Below, piece by piece: positions 32,867 to 43,500 of a stretch of 64,000 nt of DNA. Position numbers and translations under genes: made by a program. The notes under the pieces are model-generated. The model was not told where the DNA came from, did not search any database, and worked only from the letters and a program-made list of their open reading frames with translations. The stretch is from Rhypophila decipiens (Eukaryota; Ascomycota; Sordariomycetes; Sordariales; Naviculisporaceae): the NCBI GenBank assembly GCA_033297075.1, contig MU858070.1, positions 1 to 64,000 on the forward strand. Reading direction: 5' to 3'. Each line of letters starts with the position of its first letter. The stretch's first letter is position 1.

Positions 32867-33681
32867 AGATACCGGTAGAACGAGTACAAGCAAATCACTT
32901 TTGGGAGCTTTGCCATGATTTATCACTCCTTGGGTTATATTTCATGGCTATATCTTTTTCTCCGTTCCAATTGTGCCAGCCGTGCGTGATATCGAGGTTT
33001 AGAGTCTGGTCTTTGATGTGAATAAGTGATATCTGCGGCGACTACAAGTTGAACTTGCGGTTTCGAGGTCAATTGGAGCAGCACTGCTCCGTTCTTGGAA
33101 TATCTTCCTGACCCGTTCCCGTCCCTGACTCCTCACCTTTTCAGCCTCACCTAGCCTCGTCTCACTGCACCAGAATGGAGTCTGGGCTGGACTCGAACTT
33201 CCTTACACAAAACCCACCATGCCACGTTAACCGGTAATGTTATGCTTATGGATTGTTACTCCGTAACGATGTGGCATTCAGTCTGTGAACTCAAGCGTCT
33301 TTCCATATTCATACAAAAATCAAAGTGGGCTCTCCTGAATCAATCATTTCGTCCCGTTGTCCAAGCGCGTTGATGGCGCCCTGCCGCGCCCACCGACGCA
33401 GTGGCCAGCTGGTTGCCGGGTGAGTGTTAGTGGGTGTGCCCCACAAACAAGCGCGCTACGGCTGCAACCTTCCTGGCTGGCGCCCAGATCCCATCTGAAG
33501 CGGCACGCATGCAAGCTGCAAATCATCTTGCACCTGTTTCTGTTTTTCACTTACACCCTTCGTCCTCTCATCTCAAAACAAAAAAACAACAACTCCTCAT
33601 ACATACCCAGGTGATTTATTGAAGCTTTATCTGCCACAAAGAAGACACCTTCTCCACACCAATCTCGCGATCTTATCAATC
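32867..33681. other. Intergenic; emc10 3' flank and chz1 promoter
   Basis: No supported gene. A minus-strand stretch near 33181-33245 has an A-box-like and a B-box-like word but does not fold as a tRNA (see rejected list). Confidence 0.5.
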
Positions 33682-34226
33682 ATGGCGACTGAGAACGGTA
33701 CTTCCACTTCGGCGCAGGACCCCACCAAGCTCGCTGGTGACGAGTTCGCCGAGAGCAAGGGAAAGGGCAAGGCCCCCGCCACCGAGGACGTCGCCGAGGA
33801 CACGTCGATGGCTGAGGATGACGATGATGACGACGACGAGGATGCTGAAGAGGTAAGATTTCATTCATATTTGTACAAGAGAGATTTCCCAAAATTTGTC
33901 CCCGAGCGTTTGCGCGCGCGTGCGGGGTGGTGCACGATCGCATCGAGCTAGCTTCGCTGAGCTTCCCCTCCCCACGCACGGAGCTGTCAAAAATGCTAAC
34001 CATGACATTTCAACAATAACAGGAAGCCCCAGAGGAGGAGGACAACATGGAGGAAATCAACCTCGACAACGTCATTGGTCGCCGCACTCGCGGCAAAGTA
34101 ATCGACTTTGCCAAGGCCGCCGAGGAGAACCCCGTCGACGCGGACGACGATGAAGACGATGACGATGATTTTGAGATCCAAGAGGAGGTCGCTGCTGATG
34201 ATGGCGACAAGATGGACGAGGATTAA
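33682..34226 (+). CDS. chz1: Histone H2A.Z-H2B chaperone Chz1
   Basis: Two exons (33682-33852 and 34023-34226) give 124 residues; the 170-base intron is phase 0 with a GTAAGA donor and an AACAG acceptor. The protein is highly acidic, with Asp/Glu runs on both sides of a basic motif, INLDNVIGRRTRGKVIDFAK (about residues 70-89). That is the CHZ motif, which contacts H2A.Z-H2B. Chz1 escorts H2A.Z-H2B for exchange by the SWR1 remodeller in the nucleus. The size is typical for filamentous fungi (yeast 153). The call is secure from the motif alone. Confidence 0.95.
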
Positions 34227-35586
34227 GTTCTCCAACGAAGTCTCGATTACGTCGCGAACATCTTTTTTTTCCATCCTCATCTCCTACTTCGGTCTGGACG
34301 GTTGGAAATACAAACGGATAAATCAAGAACGGACGGCAACAAACAACAAACAAATAAAGCGACCACAGCTCAGGCCTCGAACATAAGTCTTTTCGGCATT
34401 TTTGACGAATTGTCCTTTTGTTCTTACGCTTTTCTTTTTCTCTTTTTAGGGTTGTTATGACTGATGATTGATGGGCAGTGGGACGTGGACCTTGGTTGAG
34501 AGCCATTGGTTTTTTTTGTTTGTTGATTTCGGTTGGTTGGTTTGATCTTGATGGTTTGTTTTGCCCCCTTTCAGTCGTTGATATGGTTGCTGGAATAAAC
34601 AAAACAACAGACATAAATGCAACTTTCGACACGAGAAGAACAGAATATATGAGTGTGTCTGTTTTCATGCCTTTTTTCATCCGTATCTTGTTGGTCTTGT
34701 TTCGCTTGTTACTTACTTGCTTGTTCGTGGTGGTCTGTCTATCAGCCATAGACTCTGAGGCTGTACTCGTTGGTCTCCTTGCTTTCGTCGTTCTTGACAA
34801 TGAACTACCTAGATGGATGCGATGTTCTTATTTTGTTTACTTCCTTTTGCGGAAAGGGAACGGGCTCACTGTGAGATTTTAGTTGTCAAGGGGTTTATAG
34901 AAATTGTAGGGTCAGGGTTAGTTAACCCAGAGTGGCCCAGATACTGTCAGTCTCACTAACTGCCGTAATGAGAAAGCATGAACAAAGTAGCTACCAATTG
35001 CTACTTGTATCTAGCACTGTTATTCTGTTCCATTCTATTTTTAAGGAAGTGAAGTCTTCATTGTCCAGTAAAAAGTTCAAGTAGCACAAAGCAACTTTGT
35101 TCTCTATTCAAAAATCTCGAAAAGCGTGTCTCTTATTGGACCTTGAGTTTCATTGCACATGACCACTTAAACTCCAGCCAACCACTGCTGCCGTGGCCAG
35201 CGACCAGTGACTTTCTTTACAGCACTTTAAACAAACACCTATCAACTGTATCGGACACCTATCCGTATCGATATGATAAATCGTGCTGCCTACCCCTGAA
35301 CATCAACTTTTTTTTTTTTTCTTTCGGTTCAAGTGATCAGGCGAACACTGCGGAACCCAACTCTAACCGCGACACCGACGACATTTGCGCAGGTGACACG
35401 ACGATACGTTCGCATTTGATTTGTGTTTAGTTTAGTTGCCTTGCGCTTGTTTCGCACTTGCCACCGTTACGGAAGAGAATGGACACATAACAGAACGAAC
35501 GAGACACCACAACCCTTTTCTTCCTTACTTCTCGGGTCTCTTTTTTTTTTCTTTGAGCGCACGCTTTGCGCGATCGTTTGGTCAAG
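34227..35586. other. Intergenic; chz1 3' flank and bet1 promoter
   Basis: About 1.36 kb with no supported gene. A T-rich tract (about 35310-35322) and a second one (about 35541-35551) lie upstream of the bet1 ATG, in keeping with pyrimidine-rich fungal promoters. Confidence 0.5.
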
Positions 35587-37175
35587 ATGGCCTCTAGGTA
35601 AGCTTAGCTTTGATGGCCTTTGCTTTTCTTTTACTTTTCTTTACTGGGCTTGTGATGCGATACGATGCGATGTGATGCGATGCGCGCGACTTGGACTATC
35701 TACAACGATCGAGAACGAAATGGCGACGGCGCCGGCGCCGACAACGGACCAAGAGACAACCAGGCCGACCGACCAAGGGCCGAGAAAATAATATGGGGTA
35801 CAGGACATATCTCGCCAGGCGTGCGAAAGGGTGTGGTGGATTACGATCAATTGTTTGGCGAACGAAGGCTGCCTGCCATCATGGACATATTTATCTTCAA
35901 AGGTTTCCCTGTCGAGGCTGAGTGCTTTGGATGGGTTGGGTAGCGCTACGACGACAAGATGGACGACCGACCGACCTCAAAAGTGGAACAATAGGGCAGA
36001 GGATACGGGAAGAGGTCGCAGAGACAGCAGTGAAGACAGGAGAAGACTGGGCTGGATTACCTCGACCATGGATCCGACGGATTAGCTTCCGGAGACAAAG
36101 GTCATTGATGACCAGGCCTCCCACAGACGGGGGTCTATGGGCTGGAATCTCGGTGATCAATTGTTTGGACCATGCCCAAGTTACAGCGCGACCAAGGGCG
36201 GCCCCCCGACCTGATCCAGCATCGCATCGCATCGCATCGCATCGCATTCATCAACCCATCGCCCTCGCACTTCTCATAATACAATCCATAACCCCCCCCC
36301 AAACCAGTAACTAACCATCCATCCCCCCTTTCACAGATTCAACGGCCTCCACCAGCGCGACTCCAGAAATGACCTATTCAAAGGGTACACCGGCTCCAAC
36401 GCAGACTCGGCCTCGCGAAGGATAACACACAACACAAGTCCCGGCCAAAGTGGCCGGTTAAACGGCCCCGGCGGTGGTGGGTACGGATATTCAGGAGGAG
36501 CTGGAGGCTACGGCTATCCCGCTGGAAGCAGTCACAGTCCCGCGGCAGGATTAGCAGGTCCATCAAGCTACGGTGGTGGTGGTGGTGGTGCTGGCTATGG
36601 ACAAAGTCACCTCGGTGTTGGTGGTCAGGGCGGGTTTAGGCCTGCTACTCCTAATCGAAAGTACGTCGTTTTACACAACAACAACAACCGCCCCTCCCGC
36701 CCCCCCTTCCCATCTGGCTTTTCTTTTTGTTGGTCGGGTTGAGAAAAAGGGTTGGTATGGAAAAACGAAAGGGCGCGCTAACATTTCATTTCCTTTTGGG
36801 GAAAAAAAGGGGACAATACAGCGACGCAGTCCTAAACGAGCTAGAATCCCAAAATGACAGCCAAGTAGAGGGAATACTGGGAAAGGTCAAGGTTTTGAAA
36901 GATGTATGCTCCGCTTGCCCATTCCATTTCACCAGCACACACACCGTACTAACTCATGTTGTTGCAAGATGACGATAGCAATAGGCGATGAAATCCGGGA
37001 CTCGTCGGCCTTGGCGGAAAAAATGAACGAGGGCTTCGACCAGACACGGCTCAGGTTGAGGGGTACCATGAACAGGATGTTGGTGATGGCTGAGCGGACT
37101 GGTGTGGGCTGGAAGGTCTGGCTTGGCTTTTTTGCGCTGGTGATATTCTTGTTTACCTATGTTTGGTTGTTTTAG
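35587..37175 (+). CDS. bet1: ER-Golgi SNARE Bet1
   Basis: Four exons (35587-35597, 36337-36660, 36810-36903, 36969-37175) give 211 residues. Exon 1 is only 11 bases (ATGGCCTCTAG) and joins to give MASRFNGLHQRDSRNDLF. Intron 1 is 739 bases, far above the usual 50-150 here. Exon 2 encodes a Gly/Tyr/Ser-rich segment. Exon 3 was started at the AAAAAAAG acceptor because this yields GQYSDAVLNELESQND, the start of the SNARE motif. Exon 4 continues TIAIGDEIRDSSALAEKMN and ends with a tail-anchor helix (WKVWLGFFALVIFLFTYVWLF). Bet1 is the Qc-SNARE for COPII vesicle fusion with the Golgi. The glycine-rich insert makes it longer than yeast Bet1 (142). Confidence 0.92.
35652..35686 (+). repeat. GATGC-type pentamer repeat near the 5' end of bet1 intron 1
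   Basis: GTGATGCGATACGATGCGAT and the following bases form an imperfect run of GATGC/GATGCG units, about 55 bases after the donor. Its complement lies near the other end of the same intron. Confidence 0.85.
36217..36250 (+). repeat. GCATC pentamer repeat near the 3' end of bet1 intron 1
   Basis: Six near-perfect GCATC units in a row, about 90 bases before the acceptor at 36336. They are complementary to the GATGC run at 35652-35686. Confidence 0.9.
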
Positions 37176-37944
37176 CTGTTGCTCGCTCTATGGACAGCAT
37201 GGGGGGGGGGGGGGGGGGAACCGAGTTGGGGTGAGAAGAAAGCAAAGCAAAGGGCGTGGAGGAGAGAATCTGATTGGGAGCGACGGGCTTTCGCTGGAGG
37301 ACTGGCGACCACCCGATAAGAAGCGACGCATGTGGCCGGCGCGTTTGTTTTTTTCATGAGACCAACACACATGTTTAGCTGTTGATGAAAGGAAAGATGG
37401 AGATGCACCCAAGTCAGTCAGTCAGGGCTGTCTTGTTTTCTTATTGCTTTTGCCATGGTCTTTTCGCACCAGCTGGCGTAACAAAGACACAAAGTAAAGA
37501 ACTGGGACAGGGCAGGCAGGCGGGCGTTTTGTATGAGCTGTACTTTATTTTAATCATGGGGGTTTATTATTCATTATCAACTCTTTCCTTCAGGAACTAA
37601 TTCATGTTGCAAGTTTCTCTCGATTATTTGTAAATGCAGTTCTGTCCCCTGAAGTTGATACCAATAATGCCCATAATAATAATGCAATATAACGTAAACT
37701 CAAGGGTATCTATGCTTCGTTTTTATCTGCGTTTCTTGCGTTAATCGTTATGAAAGGAGATTTCTTTCCCCTCAGGTGGCATGCAAACAACCAGAATAAT
37801 AAAAGCGAGCTAACCGAGGACCGTCATGGGCCCACATCGCCACGGCCAGTAAAAGCCATCACTATGTAGACTCCAAGGTAGGTAAATGACAAGCCCAAAT
37901 TATCCCTGTCTAGAGAAGAAGAAAAGACCAAAAGACCAAAAGGT
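37176..37944. other. Convergent intergenic region; shared 3' flanks of bet1 and apc15
   Basis: No supported gene. An 18-base G run (37201-37218) lies 25 bases after the bet1 stop codon. Confidence 0.55.
37201..37218 (+). repeat. Uninterrupted run of 18 G in the bet1 3' region
   Basis: Eighteen consecutive G residues just after the bet1 stop. A run this long is either a mutable homopolymer, a G-quadruplex-forming site in the transcript, or a sequencing/assembly length artefact. Confidence 0.85.
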
Positions 37945-39391
37945 CTAATGCCTCCTCATCCTTGGGCTACTCCCAATAACACTGCTTCCATCCCTGGACA
38001 ACAACCCACTGATATCCAAACTGCTCCTCTGCCCGCCCTCGCCTCTGTCCATGGCACTGCTCACCAAACTGTTCCTATTCTGCCGCTGATGTCGGTATTC
38101 CTGCTGCTGCTGTGGTGTCTGTCGAGCAGAATAAGGCGGGAGGGCATACGGGCCAGAGCTAGATATCCTATGCGCCGGATTCCTGCCAAACTGCTGCGGT
38201 TGCGGCTGCTGGGATATCCTACGTCTCGCACTACCCCCCGCTCCTGCATAACTAATCTCGTGCTCGTCGTCATCTTCGTCGCTATCCAGCTCGGCCTCGG
38301 AATCCGTATGCTCATAGCCGCCTAGACTCTCTGCCTCGGGGATATCGTCGTCGAGATTGGCGTCCATGTCGAGATCATCTTCCATCCCTTCGTCGTATCC
38401 GCCTTGTAGCAGGTCATCTTCCTCTAGAAGATCCGCCTGATCTTCGTCATCAATATCCTCGTCTGCGCCGTATAGATCACCGCCCCCTGGTGTTTCGCCA
38501 AGATGATGGCGATGACTTGCCGTCCCCCTCGTAGCCAGCATCTCCCGCATACGATCCTCGGTAGCTCGCACGGCCCCAATCCGGTTGGCCTCTTCACGTC
38601 GCTGTCGTCGGGGACTATCATCGAGCGCACCAGTGTCTTCCTCCACCTCATAATCCTCACTCTCTTCACTTTCCTCAGTCTCCTCTTCCTCCTCCTCCTC
38701 CTCCTCCTCCTCTTCCTCATCCTCACTAATCCCATCATACCCAAACCCCTCATCAGCATCAGGAATATCATCATCCAAATCCCTCCCGCCCTCTCCATTC
38801 TCTTCCTCATCAACCATAATTTGTTCCCCTCCCAATCCCGTACCAGCGCCAGTGCCATCCAAAGCCGTAGGATCCACACCCCCGCCGGCAGCCTCAGCCT
38901 CGGCCAACTCGGCAGCTAACGCTTCGCGTCGCATAGCCTCAGCATGTTCCTCCGCCTCGCGACGTTCTTCCCGCATTTGAAACAGCGTCTTCCCCACGCC
39001 GGGCGGTTTCAACCAGGTACTGCCCAGATTGCCTACATTTGCACGGCGGCGCTCCATGTATAACTCGTCTGCACGAAGACGGCCGAGGATAGAGCGCTCT
39101 ATGATTTGTGCTTGGTTTGCTGATCGGTTATGCGAGTTGGGATGGCGTTGTGGTCCGTTGCTGGGTGTTGTGCCTGAGGCGGCGGAAGTCGCGAGGTTGC
39201 CATGCTCGTTACCTGGGCCGGAGGAGCAGAGGAACCCGAGGTCGAGATGCGCTGGTATTTGGTTTGGATTGCGGGACGAGGTGTACCAGAGGGAGTGCGA
39301 CTTTTTGGGCTACTGTTAGAGGAGCGAACTGAGAAGGATTGGGGGAAGAGCTTACATCTCGCGGGGTCAAGTCGGGGAGAATTGAAAACAT
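37945..39391 (-). CDS. apc15: Anaphase-promoting complex subunit 15 (Apc15/Mnd2-type)
   Basis: Two exons (39356-39391 and 37945-39300) give 463 residues. Exon 1 encodes MFSILPDLTPRD; the 55-base intron (GTAAGC..AAAAAG) leads to SHSLWYTSSRNP, so the join recreates the Leu-Trp-Tyr motif at the start of Apc15. A helix follows (AQIIERSILGRLRADELYME), then EERREAEEHAEAMRREA. The rest is very acidic, with a run of Glu residues (about 210-230) and a Gln/Arg/Ser-rich tail. Apc15/Mnd2 sits on the APC/C and controls Cdc20 turnover in the spindle checkpoint and, in yeast, meiotic Ama1 activity. The acceptor AAAAAG was chosen because other acceptors give a stop or a different frame. Identification rests on the N-terminal 100 residues. 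Confidence 0.75.
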
Positions 39392-40938
39392 TTTGAGGGG
39401 TTGATGGTTTTCGTAGAGCGATGCGACTGCTTGGGGCTGTTGTTGAGAGCGAGGAATGCTTTCGGCGACGTCAAAGACGATGAATGGACGTCAAAATTGA
39501 CTGGATGGCTAACTGGTCGACTAACACGGCGGTGAGGTGCTTCTCGATGTCGCAATGGAGTAGGCTGGCTGGGTTGGGACAATAAAGAGACTGCGAAGCT
39601 ATGCAGCCATCAGATGAAAGGACTTTGAAGCAATCCAGGGCATGCAATCATCATCCATGAGAACAAAAAGCACAAAAAGTGTAGAGCGAAATAGAAGCAA
39701 TGATGAGTGATGTCATGTCAACATGGAAGTTTGATGTAAACATTTTGCATGGAGACGACAGGGACCACACCAAATGGACCCTTGTCGTGCAGCGCGCAAA
39801 GTCGCGACGGTGAGAATAGGCAGTGGGGATTGGGCTGCCACACTGTCACACTACAGGGGTACAAGACACCTACCCCGCGATGCGGCTACACCTGGCGCTC
39901 GGGTCTGTGCGGCAAGGACCGAAGGTGACCCCAGTCTGTCGGGAAGTACCTACCCCGAGAGCGAATCGAGAAAAAGTATTCTTAAGTAAACGTTTCCAGG
40001 CCTTTGGAATGGCTTTGATTTGACTTTACAATTTAGCTTGATCTTGGTGTTAAAAACCATGTTTGAATTACCAATTAAAGGTTCCCGGATTCCCCGGTTC
40101 CGGGTCTCCGCAGCTGAGCTGAATGCATGGCCGGTGGGTCAGTGTAGCTCCCTCAGGTGAGCGGTGAGCCGCTCTGGTTTACGACATCAAGAATAATTGA
40201 CTCCTGTGTCATACTGATTGGTAAGAACTAAAATTGCACCTTCTGTGATGTTGACATTAAAAATCCGATCAGGTCAATGAGGCCTAGATGTATTTCTCGG
40301 CCCTTATTCTTCATACTAGGCGAAAGGGACGGTTAAGCAACAAGGAACTGCCTTCCATGTACCGGAGCTCGAGGCGTGCCTCCGAGGCGTGTAACACTTC
40401 GGCTTCGATGGGAGGAAGAAAGCGGATGATGAATAGGGTTGCAGAGCCGAGATTCACGGCCACGGGTGGAACGACTCATGTTCCCCCTTTCTTTCTGTCT
40501 TCGCCAGGCGTCTCGAAGTCACTCCGTCGCATGCCACGATTGCCACCCCGTATTCACACAACATAAAAGTTAAGCGACTGGGTACTGTAGGCGGCTGTTC
40601 TGCTCGGTCCACTTGGGTCAATATGAAGGGATCCATCCTGCTGCACAGTTCGTTCTAGAGCGGTCAATGCTCAGTTCCAGCTTTCCCATCCCGAATCCGC
40701 TGTGCCCTTTTGCAACGTGTTTTGAACTTTTGACGTGTTGGCGGAGTGAGGTGGTTTCCGTGAGGTAATGTCTTCCGACGTTGTCGTAGGGCCAATAAAC
40801 GACCCCTGGCAGCCTGGCAAAAATAAGCTATTTAGCAGAGCAACCTTCATCCCGCCACCGGTCAGCCGCTAGTTCGGTCTCGAAAATAAAATTCACCGCG
40901 CTCCCCCGGTCATCGAGGTAGCGTGGGGAGGCCGGAGC
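39392..40938. other. Intergenic; apc15 promoter side, no supported gene
   Basis: No coding-like frame. The stretch is compositionally ordinary. Confidence 0.5.
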
Positions 40939-41652
40939 ATGTGGGCTGTTGGCCATTTTATCGAGCTTCTCCCCACTGCGAGGGCGTTCTCCTTTCGGGA
41001 CTTTTCGGAAGTGATGTCCTGTGAGTCCTGCTTCCGAGCTCCTCAGTCGACCCTTGGCGAGGGATATGCATATATCGGCGGCAGTAGTCTACTTCTCCTG
41101 GAAGACTCGGGGGGGCCATGGACAAAGGAAAATTTTCACTGCCGTCTGCCCCGGACCGGAAGGGGTCGACAAGGCCAGCCCGTAGTTATAATATTCCGAC
41201 TTTGTGCAGATAGTAGTGTAGAATTTTGTGAGCTCAAACAGAAGCGGTTGAAGACGGAATCTAGCGGCTCTTCCCCCAGCGTGTGGCTGCCCACGATCGA
41301 ATTGGAAACGGGAGAGATTGCCGAGAGGCCGATGTCGGTGCTAGCCACAAGTGAGAACGCGGAAGGGACACAAACCGACTTGCTGCTTGATGACGGTGGA
41401 GAAATAACAACTGAGCTAGAAAAGGAGTCAGAATCGCAAGACTCGAATCATATGTTTCAGGCCTCAACTGATTCTCGCTGGTTGGATGGCAACGTTGGAA
41501 TCGGTCTGTCAATTCTGTGGTTGTGTTTGCAGCCCATGCATGGATACGGGCTCGCTATTCATGCAGTCAAGCAATATCCAATGCGAACCCCCACTGACGG
41601 TTCGTCCGTGCATCTCGAGTTACATTGCAGTGGTTACCTACCCCGCCTGTGA
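40939..41652 (+). CDS. Unrecognised ORF, 237 residues, doubtful
   Basis: An ATG-initiated frame of 237 codons. The middle part (about residues 100-170; TELEKESESQDSNHMF and neighbours) is acidic and protein-like, while both ends are less so. There is no signal peptide, transmembrane helix or domain that I recognise. It is isolated in a gene-poor stretch and not overlapped by a better candidate. It could be a lineage-specific gene, part of a spliced gene, or chance. Confidence 0.25.
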   Translation: MWAVGHFIELLPTARAFSFRDFSEVMSCESCFRAPQSTLGEGYAYIGGSSLLLLEDSGGPWTKENFHCRLPRTGRGRQGQPVVIIFRLCADSSVEFCELKQKRLKTESSGSSPSVWLPTIELETGEIAERPMSVLATSENAEGTQTDLLLDDGGEITTELEKESESQDSNHMFQASTDSRWLDGNVGIGLSILWLCLQPMHGYGLAIHAVKQYPMRTPTDGSSVHLELHCSGYLPRL

Positions 41653-42498
41653 GGGGGTGCATTTTTGGCCTACTCGGGAACAACTGGGACGAAAAGATTT
41701 TGTATTCCGAAGAGAACCTCCCAACGGCGCTCTTAAGTTTTTAAGAGGAAGACTTTGGACGTTTTGGAAGAAATCATTGAATTAAGCCAGCCTGCACAAG
41801 TAGCACTCTGTTTGCAGTTTGTGTTTCGGCCCTTCCTGATACCAGTTCCGGGTACCTTGAGGAGAGTCACCAGTGACGTAATGTGCAAGGTTAAAAAGAA
41901 AGCGACCACAGCTATAGCAAGGGCATCCTTACCACGAAGTTAAAATTGTCCGCCAGCGTCTGCTCTTAGCAATGGGAATTGGCGATTGAGGGTCAAGACA
42001 GCACGATAATACTGACCTGATAATTCTGCCGTGAACCATATTGAGCATGCGTTGCGCACAAAAGAAAACAGAACAGGGTCGAACAAGGCAATTACTCATG
42101 CGTGCTCTCTCACCGGCAGACATGGCGAATATGTATGGAGCCTTCGAGGTTGGATTGAGAAAAGGAGAAGATGGAGTCGGTTCAAGTTGCGCCACTTTTG
42201 GTGCGAGATAAGGATTAGCGTTTCGAAACTACTGCGGACATGGTCGATGGTTGGTTGTTCTATGAATGCTGCTGATGATTATTTTACAACACCCTATTCC
42301 AGTATGGAGACACATGTTCTTGCCGCATGCAATGTGTGCACTTTGCGAAATGTGCCGGTGTACCAGCCTGGCAGTTCTGTGACCTACCGGAATTTGAGAA
42401 TCTGTCGCCCTATTTGGCTTCTTTTGCAGATGCATTGCATCCCCGTCATGTTTGATAAGTCTTACACGCTATTGGTCGACCCTCTCTATGAGGTTTCT
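41653..42498. other. Gene-poor stretch; weak plus-strand ORF only
   Basis: A plus-strand frame of 189 codons (42031-42600) exists but has no domain and its residue composition is not convincing. Nothing else is supported. Confidence 0.35.
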
Positions 42499-43500
42499 TC
42501 ACGAACTGTGCCGCTTCCCTTTTTTGAGATCGAAGATCCGGGTGAGATGAAGCCAAGGCGGCTCTTTTACCCCCGTAGTTTGCCGGAGCAACGGACATGA
42601 GAAGTAACGATGAATATGTATCAACGCGGGGTCGATATTACGGTGGAAAGAGTTTCGCTCGCCCAGGGATAGCCTCGTGATGATCATTTGTATGCAAATT
42701 ATCACGATGGACATTCCCATCTTCGCTTCTCCGCCCCCAGAGTTCCGCTTGGGTGATTTACATCGTTTGCACTTCCCCAGCTCCATTCCCATGCCTTCAA
42801 AGGATGCTTTCGAACGATACCGGTTCCCGGGGTCCAAGGGATTCTGAAATCGCTCCTTCTTGCCCCTCCAAGTGGTGAGAAATAAACTTATGAGCAAGGG
42901 ACTCCGCGACATCGGCCAACCGTTCTTTGAATTTGGAGGCCACTGATTGGCCCAGGGCACTTAGACCTGGCGTTTAGGTACAACGCTAGAATGGCAGGGA
43001 TACTGAGTGCTGCGTGGATTCCGTGCATGCAGGAGATGGTTGGATCTCGGGCTAGCAAGGGTGCTGCAAGATGTGTGGGGTACGTTCACGAAAATGTATT
43101 TTGATGGCGAATATCTTTTACACGAGGAATAATCGCAGGGCTGTATCAACAACAGCCTTGCGCGAATACATGATGAAGATTGAGGTGGTGCGCCCAGTTC
43201 TGGTGCGCCATTAAAATGAACCAAGGCGCTCGATACATTGCGGGCGTTGACAATCATGATGGTAATCACCTCGATGTCGTTGAGAATTTGGTTAAAGAAT
43301 TCCGACAACTTGCCTGGCTTGAGAAAGTGGTGGGTTTGTACAATTGACTTACACAGTGTCTGAGGAGGCTCAAATACGAGTGACTTTCGGTAACTTGAAG
43401 ATATCGGGCTGACCAATGAGATGGCACGGATTATATGCCTACTGAAGTGACACCGAGGTGGGCGAACCACTTTGTTTCCGGCCTTGTCAGGACTCTTCAA
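42499..43500 (-). pseudogene. Long minus-strand frame broken by one stop; possible decayed gene
   Basis: One minus-strand frame is open for about 1 kb and is broken only by a single TAA at 42961-42963. The upstream half (179 codons) includes LKPGKLSEFFNQILNDIEVI, which looks protein-like; the downstream half is Lys/Arg-rich. No family is recognised. It may be a recently broken gene, a gene with an unrecognised intron at the stop, or chance, since a plus-strand frame of about 50 codons across 42701-42857 is an equally good reading of the lower half. Confidence 0.2.

Noticed and set aside
33181..33245. tRNA-like A-box and B-box words on the minus strand
   Set aside because: The T-arm and acceptor stems do not pair, so it is at best a decayed tRNA.
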